This document shows positions 11,621-23,619 of a stretch of DNA of 64,000 nucleotides, piece after piece. The notes beneath the pieces are model-generated. The model saw nothing but the letters and a program-made list of their open reading frames with translations, had not been told where the DNA came from and searched no databases. This stretch comes from Volvariella volvacea V23. Its lineage: Eukaryota > Basidiomycota > Agaricomycetes > Agaricales > Pluteaceae. A program made the position numbers and the translations under genes. Positions within the stretch are counted from its first letter, which is position 1. Each line of letters starts with the position of its first letter. The stretch covers positions 327,587 through 391,586 of the forward strand of contig KB722741.1 of NCBI GenBank assembly GCA_000349905.1. Direction: 5' to 3'.

Positions 11621-13127
11621 CTGTGTCGGCGAGCCGACTCGTCAGTTTATTGGCTATCTGCTATGACCATTGATTCAGCTATGGCTGGTTCACCGTTTCA
11701 GAGGCCGAGTTTGATACATGCTCATCTCAAGCCGACAATGCACCGCCCAAAATGTTTGCGTTTCGCGCCGTAAGTTGGTTGCCTCTGCCAGGGGCACACA
11801 CAACCCTGGTGGTCCTCTTTCTGCTCATTCGCCATCATCGTCCATGACGATGGCCACCGCACTTGCTTCAAATTATCTCAGGCTCGGATTTCTCTTCTCC
11901 TATCTCGGCGTTAGCTAACGGTGGTGAGATTGACATTCATTAGCCGGCATATTGATGGATCCGAGCCTAACCATATGGTTCCCTGTCTATGAGCATGGGG
12001 AAATCAGGCGTGGACCCATGGATTGATAACCTCCGTGGCATCGTCAATGTGGCTAGACATCCCATTTCGCCTCATTTTTCTCTTGGTTTTCTCTTCGTTT
12101 CTCGTTTTCTTCTCTCCATTTCTCTTTTCGCCCTTTTTTCTTCAAGTCCGGCGGGCCAACGGGTGAGCATGAGCATCCTCCTCAGTCATTGCGGCTGCGG
12201 CGACTTACTCCTCTCTCTAAACTTCCCCACCGCTCCCGTTTCGGTCCACGGTGCCTCCCATCAATCCCGCAACAAACCCAGACGTTTTTTTCTTGTTTGA
12301 TCTTCGTGTGAGGTAAGTATGGCCAAGTCTTCCTAGATCTCCTCCCCCATCAGAAGTGACATATCACAACGGTATTAATCGCTTTCATCTCCAACAAACG
12401 GCGCTCACATATCAACTCCAAAGTTTTCCTATATTTTTGGGGTTTCCGCTGTCCCCTCGGCTACAGGAAGGACGATACTTATCACGAGTCCTTGCGCCCG
12501 CGCTCTCTTCCTTTCCCTCTCTCCCCCGCTCTTGAGATCCCTTCTCATTTCGCCATCACCGTACTCCAGTTTCGTTTCGTTCCTCCTTATAATAAAAAGT
12601 CGTCGCCTCTCGCCGGTCCGAGGTTGTAGCACCCTCATCGCCAGCAATTGTGGTATCTTGTGAGTCCATTCATTCCCTCACCTTACCGCCAAGCTGTCTT
12701 CATGCATCTCATCTATTGTACTTTACTTCTTGATGATACTTCCTAGCCGATCCCTACGATACGTATATATCCTACCATCCACATAAGTCATCCATCCCAC
12801 CGCCCTATCCTACTCTCAACCGCGGCAACCCGGCATCTTCACGACACCTTCGCAAGCACTCACTTGTGGCGTGTTACTGTGACGGTCTTGATCAAACTGA
12901 TCTTCTTCAAGTTGACTTCTCCGCGCAGTTTGTGAAGCAAGCCAATCATCTACAAACCAAATTCCAACCACAACGACCGACAAACGAAAACAACAATAAC
13001 GACGAATTGATTTCCAACTACACCCACATACCCGCATATTCACTTATTCCGTTCGACGCCTATACGTCTACCACCTCTATTTAATCAGCACCATCTTCAA
13101 TTCTCTCGTTGAAGCCAAAGCGAAAAG
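11621..13127. other. Intergenic, pyrimidine-rich toward the next gene
   Basis: No supported gene. From about 12060 to 12700 the plus strand is rich in C/T (tctctt, ctctcc), typical of a fungal promoter and 5' UTR. It leads to the ATG at 13128 of the membrane protein. Confidence 0.45.
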
Positions 13128-16100
13128 ATGTCCCATACATCACCTGCTACGTACCTCGTATGGTCCGTGATATCAATCCTAGTACGTTAATCCCTTCCCT
13201 GTAGTTCTCTTGGGCAACTGAGGTGATCCGTCATTTCTGGTACTGACGACTGCGGATCTTGTTTCCTTCCACACCCACTTCTGTCCGATCTTTCAATTAA
13301 CTCATTAGCTGGGAGGATTTCTGCTATTCCATCTGTGGTCCTTCGACCGTTTCCGTTGCCTGAAGTAAGTTTTCTATCTCCTATCTCATCCCTCCTTCTA
13401 TTCTCTGTTGTCTTCCTGACAAGGCAAGGCACGGTGAGGCGAAGCAAGTTCTCCCTCCACAGGGTTGTGTTATCGTACGCAGTGCGCGGGGATTCATAAA
13501 ATGCCCGATTTTAAATAAAAAATGGGTGCTGGGGGAGTTCTCGGAGAGAAATGCCCACCATTGTCTCTATTGGTTGGATAATGGATGATTACGGCCCTTG
13601 TGGCCTCGACTTTGCCATTCATTCATTATATTAACGTCAACGAGACGAGTAACTCACGTTCATTTCCATTGTTAGGTGGAATAATGGTCCGCATTCAGGG
13701 GCTTTCAAACGAGTCATGACGGTAAGCAGCCACAACGTATTTGCCATCCATTGACTGAGGCTCACTCGGGCTTTTTCGGAATGACAGTATTCGTATATGC
13801 TAAGCGTACCGTTGATAATAACGTACGCGACTGGGTTTGCGACAATCAAGTATCGAGAAGGATTCATCGATCACCCTGAGCTTGGGAGTAAGTGGGCGAA
13901 CCGTCTCTGAACATTGCCTGCTGAACGGCGGGTTTATTGTCGTTGTGACTACAGTCATACCCAAACCACATATGATGTGGACGCAAGCACATCAAAGCGC
14001 CATTTTCCCATTAATGCTGATGTTCTCCGTCGCGTGGGCACTTGAAATGTGAGTTTGCTTGGCTATTTTTGTCTCTATATGTGCTAAGCTTGTGAAATTT
14101 TTGATATGCTTTCTAATGAATGTAAATGCGAATCGCGTTGCTGGCTGCACCGCTCTGAATATCAACGTCTACCACCTGTCTGCCTGTCAAATTGGCCGAC
14201 GTGCGTCTCCGGTCGTTTCACTACCGGTATTGTATTTGGGACCTATAGGGTTACACATCTGGAAGGTGAGATACACGCGCTCTTGCTTTGACTGGATCTA
14301 TCTATTTCCATTACCTTTCGGTTTCGAGTCAATGCTCGCTTCTTGGTCTCTTGCCTGATTTTCTGGTTCTGTCGTAGCAACAACCATCACATCAGAACTG
14401 GGACATGTGACCACATGGACTTCCTCCCAATCAATGCCTTGCGGGAAGACCATGCCATGGTTAATTTTCTGATGGCGCTCTGTCCCCCTGGAGGTCCGTG
14501 CAGATGCTGGCAATTGGTTTTACTCGAGAGCCTTCCACGTGGCTAAAATTACCGGGTCCTGAACCACCTCACTTCTCGTCCTCCCTCATCTCTTGTCTAA
14601 CATCGTTCGCTTATTACCTTATTCTTCATCACACGTCCACGCGCTTACACTGACCTATTCTTATCGACATCCTTCCTATTCTTAGAACTCTGTTTTTGGC
14701 TGTTCCTCGTCAACTCGGGTGCGCAAGAACAAGATTGGTTCACGAGCTATTACTTCCGAACATGGGTCTTTGGATCGTTGATCGCGGTAACTTATATGCC
14801 ATTAGTCACCATCTTTACAAGGAGTGATCCTTTACAGGTGAGTGAGCTTTGGAAGAAGAAATGTCGAGTCGGCTGACGGTGCATATAGAGCGAGGCGTAC
14901 TCGTTTTTGGCGGGAAGTTTAGGAAGTCTTTGCTTGACGCTGTGGTTCACTCCCATCCTGTGAGTAAATCCGTTGTATGTAGCTCGCTTTCGCTGATTAC
15001 GACGATACGTTCTGAAGATGGACTTTCCCTCGATTCCTCGCAAACCTGGTTAGTTCACCTCATAACCATTCCATACATACCACATGACCGATCTGGCGCT
15101 ATGCAACAGAGAGCTGAAGGCGTCGATATGTCCACAATAGTCCGCCTTACAAAATTCCAAGAACTCAACGTAAGCCATGCGAATCAACTTTCTATACGCA
15201 TTGCCTGATGATTATTCATCTCCCAAACCACTAGCGAATCCGCATCATTTTCCGATTCATATTCGTTGTTCCGTTGTTGATCCTAGGTATTGATGGTGTG
15301 AGACCGCATAATCACATCAACGAGAGCATGTTCTGGACTGGTGCGTAGGAATTTGTCAGATCCGGTGTTTAAGGGTACGATTGAAGCGACGTTTGGTGTT
15401 TAGACCTGCTTGCTGTATTGGCGGGGTTCGGATGCGCAATTTCCTCCAGCATCACATTGACGGTAAATACACGACCCTCCCCTCTCGTTCGCCTGCACCC
15501 TATTAACCCTTTATTACAGATATTCTTCCCTCGCTCTATTGAAGGAGAAATCGCAGAACGCGATGCTAGAGAACGCAAACGCAAAAACTCATCTCGCAAC
15601 AGCGGATACATAAACCCCAATCCTCCCGCAGCCAAAAACAGATACCAAAACCCAGCCATCTATTCGAGGGCCGAGTCCGAGAATGGAGGAACCTATCTGC
15701 TTACTTCGTCGCCTATCAAGAAAGATATGTCACTGCCACCTGACGTTGAAGCTCACAGCGGAGTTGCGATGCCCATTGAGCGCTCACAAGCGTCATATTC
15801 TCCTGGCGGCACGAAGCACTGGGACTATGATGGTACCACTGACGAAGGCCTTCCGACTCCAACACATGTACAGCAGGTGCCGATCAGACCGTTGAGACCT
15901 AACAGAAGAAGAGGGGACGATGTGGAATTGGGTGGAGTGGATGGATTGACGGAAACTAATTTGACAAAGTTGGATTATCAGTATGGGTTTGGAGGTCAGA
16001 GAGCGGGTGCGGGTGCTGCGAGTGTTATGAGTGAATCGAGACCGATAAACAATTTCACTTCGCCAATTGGTAAGTGTGGTTTGAGTTGGGGATGTTCTGT

Positions 16101-16201
16101 CAACTTGAACCTGATTTGTGTTTGAAGATTTTGTGTATCGGGCTGCTGGAGATAATATGTCGCAAAGCAATGGTTCGAGGTTGACGTTTACTCGACATTA
16201 G
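13128..16201 (+). CDS. Polytopic (about 7-8 TM) fungal membrane protein, GPCR-like topology
   Basis: Fourteen exons join in phase to 489 residues: 13128-13181, 13309-13364, 13676-13721, 13788-13887, 13955-14048, 14249-14265, 14686-14837, 14889-14959, 15018-15048, 15110-15169, 15235-15340, 15404-15462, 15520-16069, 16128-16201. Hydrophobic segments lie near residues 9-30, 53-74, 99-131 (possibly two), 148-166, 176-197, 230-250 and 263-284. Between them are FHLWSFDRFRCLKWNNGP and a charged loop carrying VRLTKFQELN. The C-terminal 200 residues are hydrophilic and probably cytosolic (RDARERKRKNSSR onward). Similar agaricomycete proteins exist, as far as I recall, but I know of no assigned function. 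The topology suggests a receptor or transporter-like protein; G-protein coupling is only a possibility. Exon 6 is just 17 nt, and intron 6 is unusually long (420 nt). Confidence 0.85.
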
Positions 16202-16848
16202 CATTGGCCTGACTTTTGGACCACTCATACCCCCTTTCCTCCCGTTATTAATGTTCGAATGAGTCAACCCCTCTCACTTGACTTTTCGCCTTACCCTTCG
16301 TTCGTCGTGACCGTCGTTTTTTTATTTGTTATTGTAATTTTGCTATATTACTGAATGAATGCAGGAGGATGTACTTGTTTTTTTCTTCGACGTCTCCATT
16401 TCGGAGTACTCCGAGTACAGTTATCATGCTGGACACACTTGTTTGTTCATCATTGTATGCGAACAATTGCTCGCGCTTTTTGTTCGCCAGCCACCCGTGT
16501 TTCTGTTTTCGAAATCTGGCGTATATTCCTGCATCAACGGTGAATAGTACTGTGCGCCTAGCAGCTTCAGTCGTCACCAGCCTCGTGGCTCTCCATGTGG
16601 AGTGTCTATGCATGGCGGCGACTTCTCGTCTTCTTGACGGCGGAATCAACATCGTCGGTATTTAAGAAGCTATCCGGGCCGCCCTTGCCTGCCCGTTTGA
16701 CCAGAATCTGCACTCACTGAATTGTTTAAAGACAGGTCCATCCGCGAACTCGCCTTCTGGTTCTCAATGCACGGAAAAATGAGAACCATGGGATATAAGC
16801 TGTCAGGCCGACAAGGGAACTCGTATTACTCGGTCCTCTGACTTCACT
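16202..16848. other. Intergenic between membrane protein and GH30 gene
   Basis: It contains the 3' end of the membrane protein gene (T-rich near 16318-16340) and the GH30 promoter. Short overlapping frames near 16355-16665 show no domain. Confidence 0.5.
16794..16799 (+). promoter_or_regulatory. Probable TATA box of the GH30 gene
   Basis: TATAAG lies 50 bases before the ATG at 16849, a normal spacing for a fungal TATA element with a short 5' UTR. This is inferred from position only. Confidence 0.45.
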
Positions 16849-18857
16849 ATGTCGTTGAGGTACTTTTTAGCGTCTACTCTAGGCGTCCTCTTGCTAGCGT
16901 CTTCGGTGGACGCGGCCACGGTATCTTCAACACCAGCCCAAACCTTCACCGGGATTGGAGGTTCAGGGGCCTGGTGGCCCAACGATCTCTACAACTTCCC
17001 CGAAACTGTCAGACAAAATGTCTCCTTTCTCCTGTTCTCTCCAGACGGCCTTGGTCTATCCAGCTACCGCTATAATATTGGAGCTGGGGGCGTCAATGTG
17101 TCTACCCCTGCAAGGGCACCGGAAACGTTCTACGTCAGCCCAGGGGTGTACGATTGGAATGCTGATAGACAGGGCGTCTACTTTTTAAACGCTGCTGCGA
17201 GGTATGGCGTGCAGAGTTTGACTGCCTTTGCGAATAGTGCACCCCCTAGGTTGACGAGTGGAGGTGCGAGTTGTAATGGTGCCTTTGTCACTGGTAGATC
17301 TCTCCGTTGCGTATCAATGAGCATTGAGTCTAATTCAATATTAGGGAATGGTGCCGCATACGGGACGTTCCTTGCAGATGTAGTGGTGCACTTCAAGTCC
17401 CAGGGGATCAATATCAATTATGTTTCTCCGATGAACGAGCCCGACAGTAACTTTGGCCCGTCACCGTGTGGACAAGAAGGTATGCAAGTCTATCCAACCC
17501 AGTAAGTAGCACAAACTTCGTTACTGTACAATTTTCGTGAAAACGTTGATCTATACAGACGGGCAGAGGTCGTCAATGGTCTCTATGACGCTCTTTCTGC
17601 GCGAGGCCTGGCTTCGTCTGTTGGCATTATAGCAGATGAATCCTCGAACCTAAGCGGTGCAACAAATGGATATGCATCTTGGTTGCCTCAAGTCGTGAAT
17701 CGAGTCGCTGCTATCGTGCACCATACATATGACTTCCCGAGCGATTCGAGCTATTCGTCGTACATCTCAAATTTTAAGAGCAAGTTCCCGGGAAAGGTAA
17801 CCTGGATGTCTGTGAGTCGTAATATGTGTGTTCTCTGTTCCCATGAGCTTATAACTGGTCTGGGACTCAGGAGGTTTGTTGTTCGTTGGGTAACGCAGAT
17901 GGTTCTGGACGTGGTTGGTCGCAGGGATATGACCCAACGTGGGCACTTTCCCTCCCACTCAATTGATTGGATCTCAATTACGCTGGTTAACAGAATTAAG
18001 GATGCATTGATGTTCTCTGGTTTGATATTCCAAAGTTTCTTGGTCGCTGGCGAGCCCCATTACGATGTAAGTTGCCACTCCGATCTTCACATGAACCTGG
18101 TGCTTATCCCTCATCTTTTGAGTAGTTCTGGACTCTTGTATCTGACAGTATGCTGGCTATTATCTTATGTTTAGTCAGTACAACAGAACTGACGTCTCGC
18201 GCTTAACCCAGAACTGGGTTGCGATCCTCTCGCCAATTCAAACTGCCCCTTGGTTGCCAACTCGAATGGTTGGAATGTGCGTCGATTATTTCTTTGTTGG
18301 AACGTCCTCAGAATTTATTCTTTGTCGGTGACTTTGACAGGATGGCGTGATCTACTACGACCCAAGCTACCGCACGAATGGAAATTACCGCCTGTGTGAG
18401 CTAAATCTACATTGCCCCGTTTGCATCAAGTGTGGCTAATGTCTACATTGTTGGTGCAGATATTAAGAAGCAGTTCTGGACGATGAAGCACTTTGGCAAC
18501 TTTGTGAAGCGTATGTCGGAAATTCCTTATATCCATCAACGTACTCAACCCTCCTTCCTTCCTTAAGCCGGAAGCCAGCTCCGTCCAATCACAGGCTCAG
18601 ACGCAGGAAAATTTACCATGGCCGTCTCGAGCTCTACAAACTATTACATCCTAGCCATGAATCCCAATTCCACTGATTCCAACCTGACTTTAACTTTTCC
18701 TGAGAGCGTTTGCGCCAGGAACGGATTTAGGACCTCTGCTTCGGAGGATTGGGCTCAGATCGGTGGAGCGACGAGGAGTGGGAGCGGAAACACTTGGGTC
18801 ATGTCATTGAGGAGCATGAGTTTGACGACTTATGTCTTTGATAAACGCGCTTGCTAG
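16849..18857 (+). CDS. Secreted glycoside hydrolase family 30 (endo-beta-1,6-galactanase-like)
   Basis: Ten exons give 492 residues: 16849-17293, 17345-17501, 17559-17811, 17871-17938, 17994-18066, 18126-18147, 18212-18276, 18341-18395, 18460-18510, 18568-18857. A signal peptide (MSLRYFLASTLGVLLLASS, cut near VDA/ATV) directs secretion. FTGIGGSGAWWPNDLYNFPE and GLSSYRYNIGAGG mark the GH30 barrel. The likely proton donor is Glu180 in SPMNEPDSNFG, and the likely nucleophile is Glu286 in WMSEVCCSLG. Motifs such as GEPHYDFWTLVSD and the C-terminal beta-domain (KFTMAVSSSTNYYI) complete the family pattern. GH30 enzymes cut beta-linked glycans; galactanase activity is the best guess, other beta-1,6 or xylan activities remain possible. 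Intron 1 (51 nt, 17294-17344) has no stop and keeps frame, so an unspliced reading wrongly adds 17 residues. Confidence 0.88.
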
Positions 18858-19984
18858 TGTGCCTCCCAGTCTGGCATAGCACTAACGGAACGCGAATTAT
18901 TATCTATGAATGTAAAGTGTGTGCGTGGTATAAACTGGGTATGTTATCGTAGCCCTGCCAGCCAAGGAGAATGTGGTTGGTATTTACGTTATGTCGTGTT
19001 CGATTTGACTCAGGTCTTGCTAGTATTTTATGTTGGCAATACTATCCTGGGCCCACCTTGTGCAAACGGTTCGGGATGTGCAAATTCAACTTTTTCGCAC
19101 ATAATGCCATAACTCCCAGTTCAATACCCATCGCAAAAATTCACAGATGCAACCTGACATCTCAGCTATGGGATCTGAAACTCAAATAGATAAATTTAAT
19201 GTCGCTTTGTCCACGATACAAGTTTCTTGCAAGAGTACCAATTTTCGGAGAAACTAAAACTCTGACTTGCACGAGAGTGCTATGTTTATTTCTCATAGAA
19301 ATTGGCAAAAGCAAATTTTCAACATAAGACACATTGAAAATAATTTCTCCGATAGCAATTATAGGGTGTGAGGATGATGGTGTGCAGTTTTATGGATTTG
19401 AATACAAGAGGCATTCATGGATGTGACAAAATCTAAGTCCGCTATCGGCAAGGCAGACGGATCAAAAAAATGGTTGACACGCTTATAGCACACTTCAAAA
19501 GCAACCCAGACCTCAAACAAAACAGGTTTACAATGGAAGGAGTGTGAATAGGAGGTTCGATTCATTAGTTATTGATATCTTCGTATGATAATACAGCTCT
19601 ACTCACTACATACCCAGTCTACTTCATTAATTTGCTCCCACGGCAATTGCCTGTGACAATCATTTGCACATCCCGAACTCTTTACCAACCGCAAAACCCA
19701 TCCATTATATTTGAAGCTAGGCAGTTTAATAAAAATCGAAAAATCCCCAAAAATTCGCAATAGAAAGGTGATGTAATTCCAGTTCCATTGACAAAGTACA
19801 GAGTTGGACAGTTGTTGTACGCTGGAATGCGGCGGTGTACATCAAAATCATTTGCACAAGTGGGCCCAGTAATGCATTATTAACTCATCATGCAACATTG
19901 ACTTGGACAATGCTAGCGTTCAAGCTACTGAATGATTTACAAAATACTACCTACTATTCAGCACATATCAATGCCTAGTATCCG
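18858..19984. other. AT-rich intergenic region
   Basis: A 1.1-kb stretch clearly richer in A/T than its flanks follows the GH30 stop. Frames are under 80 codons and match nothing I know. I found no repeats or tRNA fold. It separates the GH30 gene from a decayed F-box gene. Confidence 0.45.
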
Positions 19985-20644
19985 TCAACGCATAGAATAT
20001 ATGCCCGCCTTCTTGACACGCCACCTTCCTTCAGGCTCCTCGCGTGTCATAAAGTAATCCCTCATTGTGTCCAACTCGATAGATAGGTGTTTCAGGCTGT
20101 TGAACTCTGTTAACCCGCTTGACAAAGGAAGCTCCCGCGCTAGACACGGTCTGAGGATCAACCTATCCAGTTTCCCAGCAGTAGCTTGCATAACTGCCTC
20201 CACAACTTTTTCTTGGATCTCGTGAACAAAGCGGTTTATTTCTTCGGACTCGAAATCTCCGTCTTCGTATGCTGATCTCCACTCAAAGGAACTGAGGTGT
20301 TTGAACCGCGAAATTGTCCCATAGAGATCGAGAAGAAGAAATTTGTCGATGCCTTCTAGTCCTCTCGGGATACCCCAGCCCGATGTCTTGACGGTCAAAT
20401 GCCGTGCGTGTTCCCATATTCCTGGAAGAGGTTGAGAACAGAGTTCCAGCAATTGCTTCGTTTAGTACTTCGAGTAGAATAGAGGAAATGAAATGCTTCG
20501 GAGAACCCGAGGGCCTCGGGAAATTGTCGCATTCAGGCTTCGGCAGAGTAGTTGAAATTGTAGAAATTGTAGCAGTGAGGTAAAGTCGAGAAATTCCGCG
20601 ATTTGCAAGACGGTTTCAGGTGGAACGGTGGTAAGGGAGGCCAT
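19985..20644 (-). pseudogene. F-box protein gene broken by an in-frame stop and truncated
   Basis: Starting at the ATG at 20644, the frame encodes MASLTTVPPETVLQIAEFLD, then LLQFLQFQLLCRSLNATIS, an F-box. It stops at TAA (20464-20462) after SFPLFYSKY and carries straight on in the same frame with TKQLLELCSQPLPGIWEHAR. That continuation includes RFVHEIQEKVVEAVMQATAG and ends at 19985 after only part of the usual LRR-like region. A GTACTA...TTCCAG pair could remove the stop but would shift the frame, so splicing does not rescue it. Open frame also extends up to 20836. F-box proteins are SCF ubiquitin-ligase adaptors. A paralog lies at 36681-37714, also broken. A sequencing error at the stop is the alternative explanation. 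Confidence 0.65.
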
Positions 20645-21158
20645 AGTTGAAAGTGGAGATGATGGTTGAGAAAGGACAGCCTGAGACAACTTGGTTTTAG
20701 CTAGGAGCATTGTAGATAGGGGAACTTGAACACTGAAACAACTCGTCTCTACAAAGTTTGCACGTCGATGAAATGGCTGACATAGGACTTCCGAGTCAAA
20801 TTGTGGTTGGTTTATATTAGCGGAAGCCCCGCTCAATTAGTTAATGAGGAGTACCATTGTCCCGGAGGCCTTGACACTCGCAATTCAAAAATGACGATTA
20901 ATGTCATCATTTCAGAGATCACGACAAGCCAATAGAACGTCTCGTGAGTCATTGTTGTAGGCACTTAGCACATCTTAAGTGTCGTCCTTCTAATGCAGGC
21001 TCTTGTATACTATAGTGAATGGATAAGATGAAGTACATTGACGAAAGATTTGTATTATCTGAGCGTATTCTCCATTTGAAAGCAGCAAATTGTTCAAGTT
21101 AGACAGCAAGGAAAAACAATAACCCGTTCGCTCCCTTCCAGACCCGAGCCTATCTCCA
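20645..21158. other. Intergenic between the two F-box loci
   Basis: Open frame from the broken F-box gene continues to 20836 but shows no domain. The remaining 320 bases are AT-rich with no visible gene; they probably include the 3' UTR of the adjacent intact F-box gene. Confidence 0.4.
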
Positions 21159-22646
21159 TCAAGCAACGATGAGCTCCCCGACCACTTGCTTCAAATCCTT
21201 CTCCACCTTTGCAAACAGGGTCTGACTGGACGTTGGCCTACCAGTGATAATGAACGTATCTAGAGTGTTATCCGATACATGTCTAGCCAGAAGAAGCTGC
21301 ACGGTCCTCGGCAAAGCGTCTTTCCATCCCTCTTCGCTTGTTTGAATAATATCCAACTTCTCAAACGGGAAAATCCCATCATAAATCGGATTTGATACAA
21401 TGGAAGGTGTCAACAAGTCCAATAACATACAAGCTTGGTTGACGACAATTTGTTCTACGAGGTTGCACTTTTGGAGGAACTTGTAGCGTCCGTCGGCGGT
21501 GGTGTAGCTTCCGTCGGTTACTTTTATCGAGACGACTGAATTGGAAAGGAGCAAGGTGTCGACAATTTGTGAGAGGAGACCACGGGGTCCGAATGTGTTA
21601 AACGTAGGGATTCGTGACATGTCATTAAACCCGATAGCGATGAAGGGTTCCTTGTCCTTTTCATGTACCCAGCACAAGACCTCGATCCCGTATCCCGCTG
21701 GCATGTTGCACCGTAAGATCAGGTGCTTGATTTCCAGAGCGCTCGCACCGAGTTTCCGCCCTCGGTATCGAGCAAGTGCAGTAACTAGGAAGAATGCGTC
21801 TCGTCCATCCAACGTGAGCGAAGCGTTCATCAGTCGGATGCGAGCCGTGGGAGGCGCGTCTATGCGATCCAGGAGCATGGCCATTTCCGTGACCGCGCCT
21901 TCAAAAAAAATCTCCTCCAGTGCGGGTAAGTAAATTAAGTCGGCTTCGGTAGGCGGGGGTAGTTGTGCAAGTTGGGGCAGGTTGTGTTCTATTGCGTGCA
22001 GGAGTCGGAGATGTTTGAGAGTCGGCAATGTCTGGAGGACGTGGGTGACCTTGGCAAGGGAGATGCGATTAGACGGGCAACCAATATTAAGAGCTGTAAG
22101 GTTTTTAATGAACGGGGAGTTCCAGTCGAGATTAACGCGCATGAGAGTGAGCTGGCTGATGGCGGGCATTGAGCCTCTAAAAATTGTGGTTGGGCATGAA
22201 ATGATATTGTCGTTCGGGTCCATTGAGCGGAGGAAGAGCTGGCACAGGCGTGAGCCGTCCGCGGAAAGGAGATAGGTTGTGATGACATATTCCAATTCGG
22301 AGGCAGTTCCTACGAGGTCGATGATTGTGGCTTGGCTGGCCTTGGAAAGTAACGGGGCGTAATATTCCGTTCCGCGGTCGGACAAATGGGCACCTATGGT
22401 GACATCCGCGTCCTTGACACGCCGGAGGAGTTCGCGCATCCACTCGGCGTTGTGGGTCTGTATGTGGCCCCAGAAGGGCCCGTGGTTGACCGCGAGCGCG
22501 CGCCACCGGCGCGACACATGCGTCACGCGGACGACCCAGCAGAGCGAGACGGGATGGCCATAAACGGCGTGCAGGGCAGCGAAAATGTCCAATAGAAGCT
22601 CCCCTGGGAGTCGGTCGAAATGACAGATGGTGTCGACGGCTGCCAT
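21159..22646 (-). CDS. F-box domain protein (intact, single exon)
   Basis: An uninterrupted 495-residue frame starts at the ATG at 22646. Residues about 9-60 form the F-box: FDRLPGELLLDIFAALHAVY, then RVTHVSRRWRALAVNHGPFW. The rest resembles the LRR-like tail of agaricomycete F-box proteins, with repeated leucine-rich strands such as LPTLKHLRLLHAIEHNLPQL and LIYLPALEEIFFEGAV. The F-box binds Skp1 in an SCF ubiquitin ligase and the tail selects substrates; the substrate is unknown. Its ATG faces the CHY zinc-finger gene at 23002, leaving about 355 bp between them. Sequence similarity to the two broken F-box genes in this window is limited to the general family plan. Intronless structure is unusual among its neighbours. 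Confidence 0.85.
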   Translation of the reverse strand: MAAVDTICHFDRLPGELLLDIFAALHAVYGHPVSLCWVVRVTHVSRRWRALAVNHGPFWGHIQTHNAEWMRELLRRVKDADVTIGAHLSDRGTEYYAPLLSKASQATIIDLVGTASELEYVITTYLLSADGSRLCQLFLRSMDPNDNIISCPTTIFRGSMPAISQLTLMRVNLDWNSPFIKNLTALNIGCPSNRISLAKVTHVLQTLPTLKHLRLLHAIEHNLPQLAQLPPPTEADLIYLPALEEIFFEGAVTEMAMLLDRIDAPPTARIRLMNASLTLDGRDAFFLVTALARYRGRKLGASALEIKHLILRCNMPAGYGIEVLCWVHEKDKEPFIAIGFNDMSRIPTFNTFGPRGLLSQIVDTLLLSNSVVSIKVTDGSYTTADGRYKFLQKCNLVEQIVVNQACMLLDLLTPSIVSNPIYDGIFPFEKLDIIQTSEEGWKDALPRTVQLLLARHVSDNTLDTFIITGRPTSSQTLFAKVEKDLKQVVGELIVA

Positions 22647-23001
22647 GAATTCTAGAATGCGCTATATCAATTTAGTGCCGGAAAACGTGGTGTGACATTT
22701 AGGAAGAGGGGTGCTCTGACCTGGGCGGCGGGACGGCGGAGTCGGTGGGCGGGGCTCGAGCTGGCGGTAACTCCGACGTCTTGTCCTGGCGCGCGGGTGG
22801 GGCTGTGAGAGGCAGCAGAGACCTACGCGGGAGCGTAGCGCTGGGAGTTTGGCTGGCCAAGTGCTTTATCACAACCATCCATCACTCATTCCTAGTTGGG
22901 AACAATGCACAGCCACGTGGCAGATCCAGTCTTTGCACGTTAGGTAAGCAGCCACTCCTCGAGGGGTCGTCCCAGCCTTTTCGCTGCCTGCACACTCCAT
23001 C

Positions 23002-23619
23002 ATGTGGTGAGTCCCATTCATTCGATACACCGATCCTGTCGCCACGCACTGCACGTTGGGCACAATCGCTCACAGAAGCATAGGCGACTCATCTTTTGTG
23101 CCGATCCTCGTACCAATGACCCGATCCCCTCGATGCATTGTTCAACAGTAAACACATTTTGAATGCACAGGTCTCCATACGCGCACCATGCTGCAAGCAG
23201 TGGTTTGATTGTGCCGAGTGCCATGCGGAAACACAAAACCATCGGCTTGCGAGAACGACGGAGATGACGTTTGTCTGCAAAAAGTGCAAGAAGGCGTTTA
23301 GGAAGGACATGACGGAATACGAAGAGAGCGACGAGTATTGTCCCCATTGTGATAACCACTACGTCAGTCCCGCTCTTGCTGTCCTCTCGGGTTGCTCTAA
23401 CACACCCTAGGTTATCGATGCCAAAACGCCACAAGCTGTCGTAGGTGTAGAGGGCGAAGACACGAGAGTAGACGCGCGGTCAGTCCTTCCCCGTCCACTC
23501 GATTATCTTTCTCTGAAACTATTGCGCCCAGGATGTTGAAGGACGATCGCGTCAAGGGATCGGAACAACGGACTGTTTTATCAACGACGGACGATGACTT
23601 TGCCGATATTCTGGAATAA
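23002..23619 (+). CDS. CHY-type zinc finger protein
   Basis: Four exons (23002-23006, 23149-23362, 23411-23478, 23532-23619) give 124 residues. The protein starts MCKHILNAQVSIRAPCCKQW and continues FDCAECHAETQNH, VCKKCKKAFRKDM and EYCPHCDNHYV, providing the Cys/His ligands of a CHY zinc finger. The tail is acidic (TTDDDFADILE). Yeast Hot13, a CHY protein of the mitochondrial intermembrane space, helps keep small Tim proteins zinc-free; whether this is its ortholog is inferred. The five-base first exon (ATGTG) restores the first Cys codon across a 142-nt intron. It is the weakest part of the model, since a longer upstream N-terminus cannot be excluded. Confidence 0.8.

Noticed and set aside
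16849..18857. Possibility of a biosynthetic or carbohydrate-use cluster around the GH30 gene
   Set aside because: Neighbours are a membrane protein of unknown role and F-box genes; no transporters, regulators or further glycosidases adjoin it.
20416..20462. GTACTA...TTCCAG as an intron rescuing the broken F-box gene
   Set aside because: It is 47 nt and would remove the stop, but splicing shifts the downstream frame away from the F-box-like sequence.
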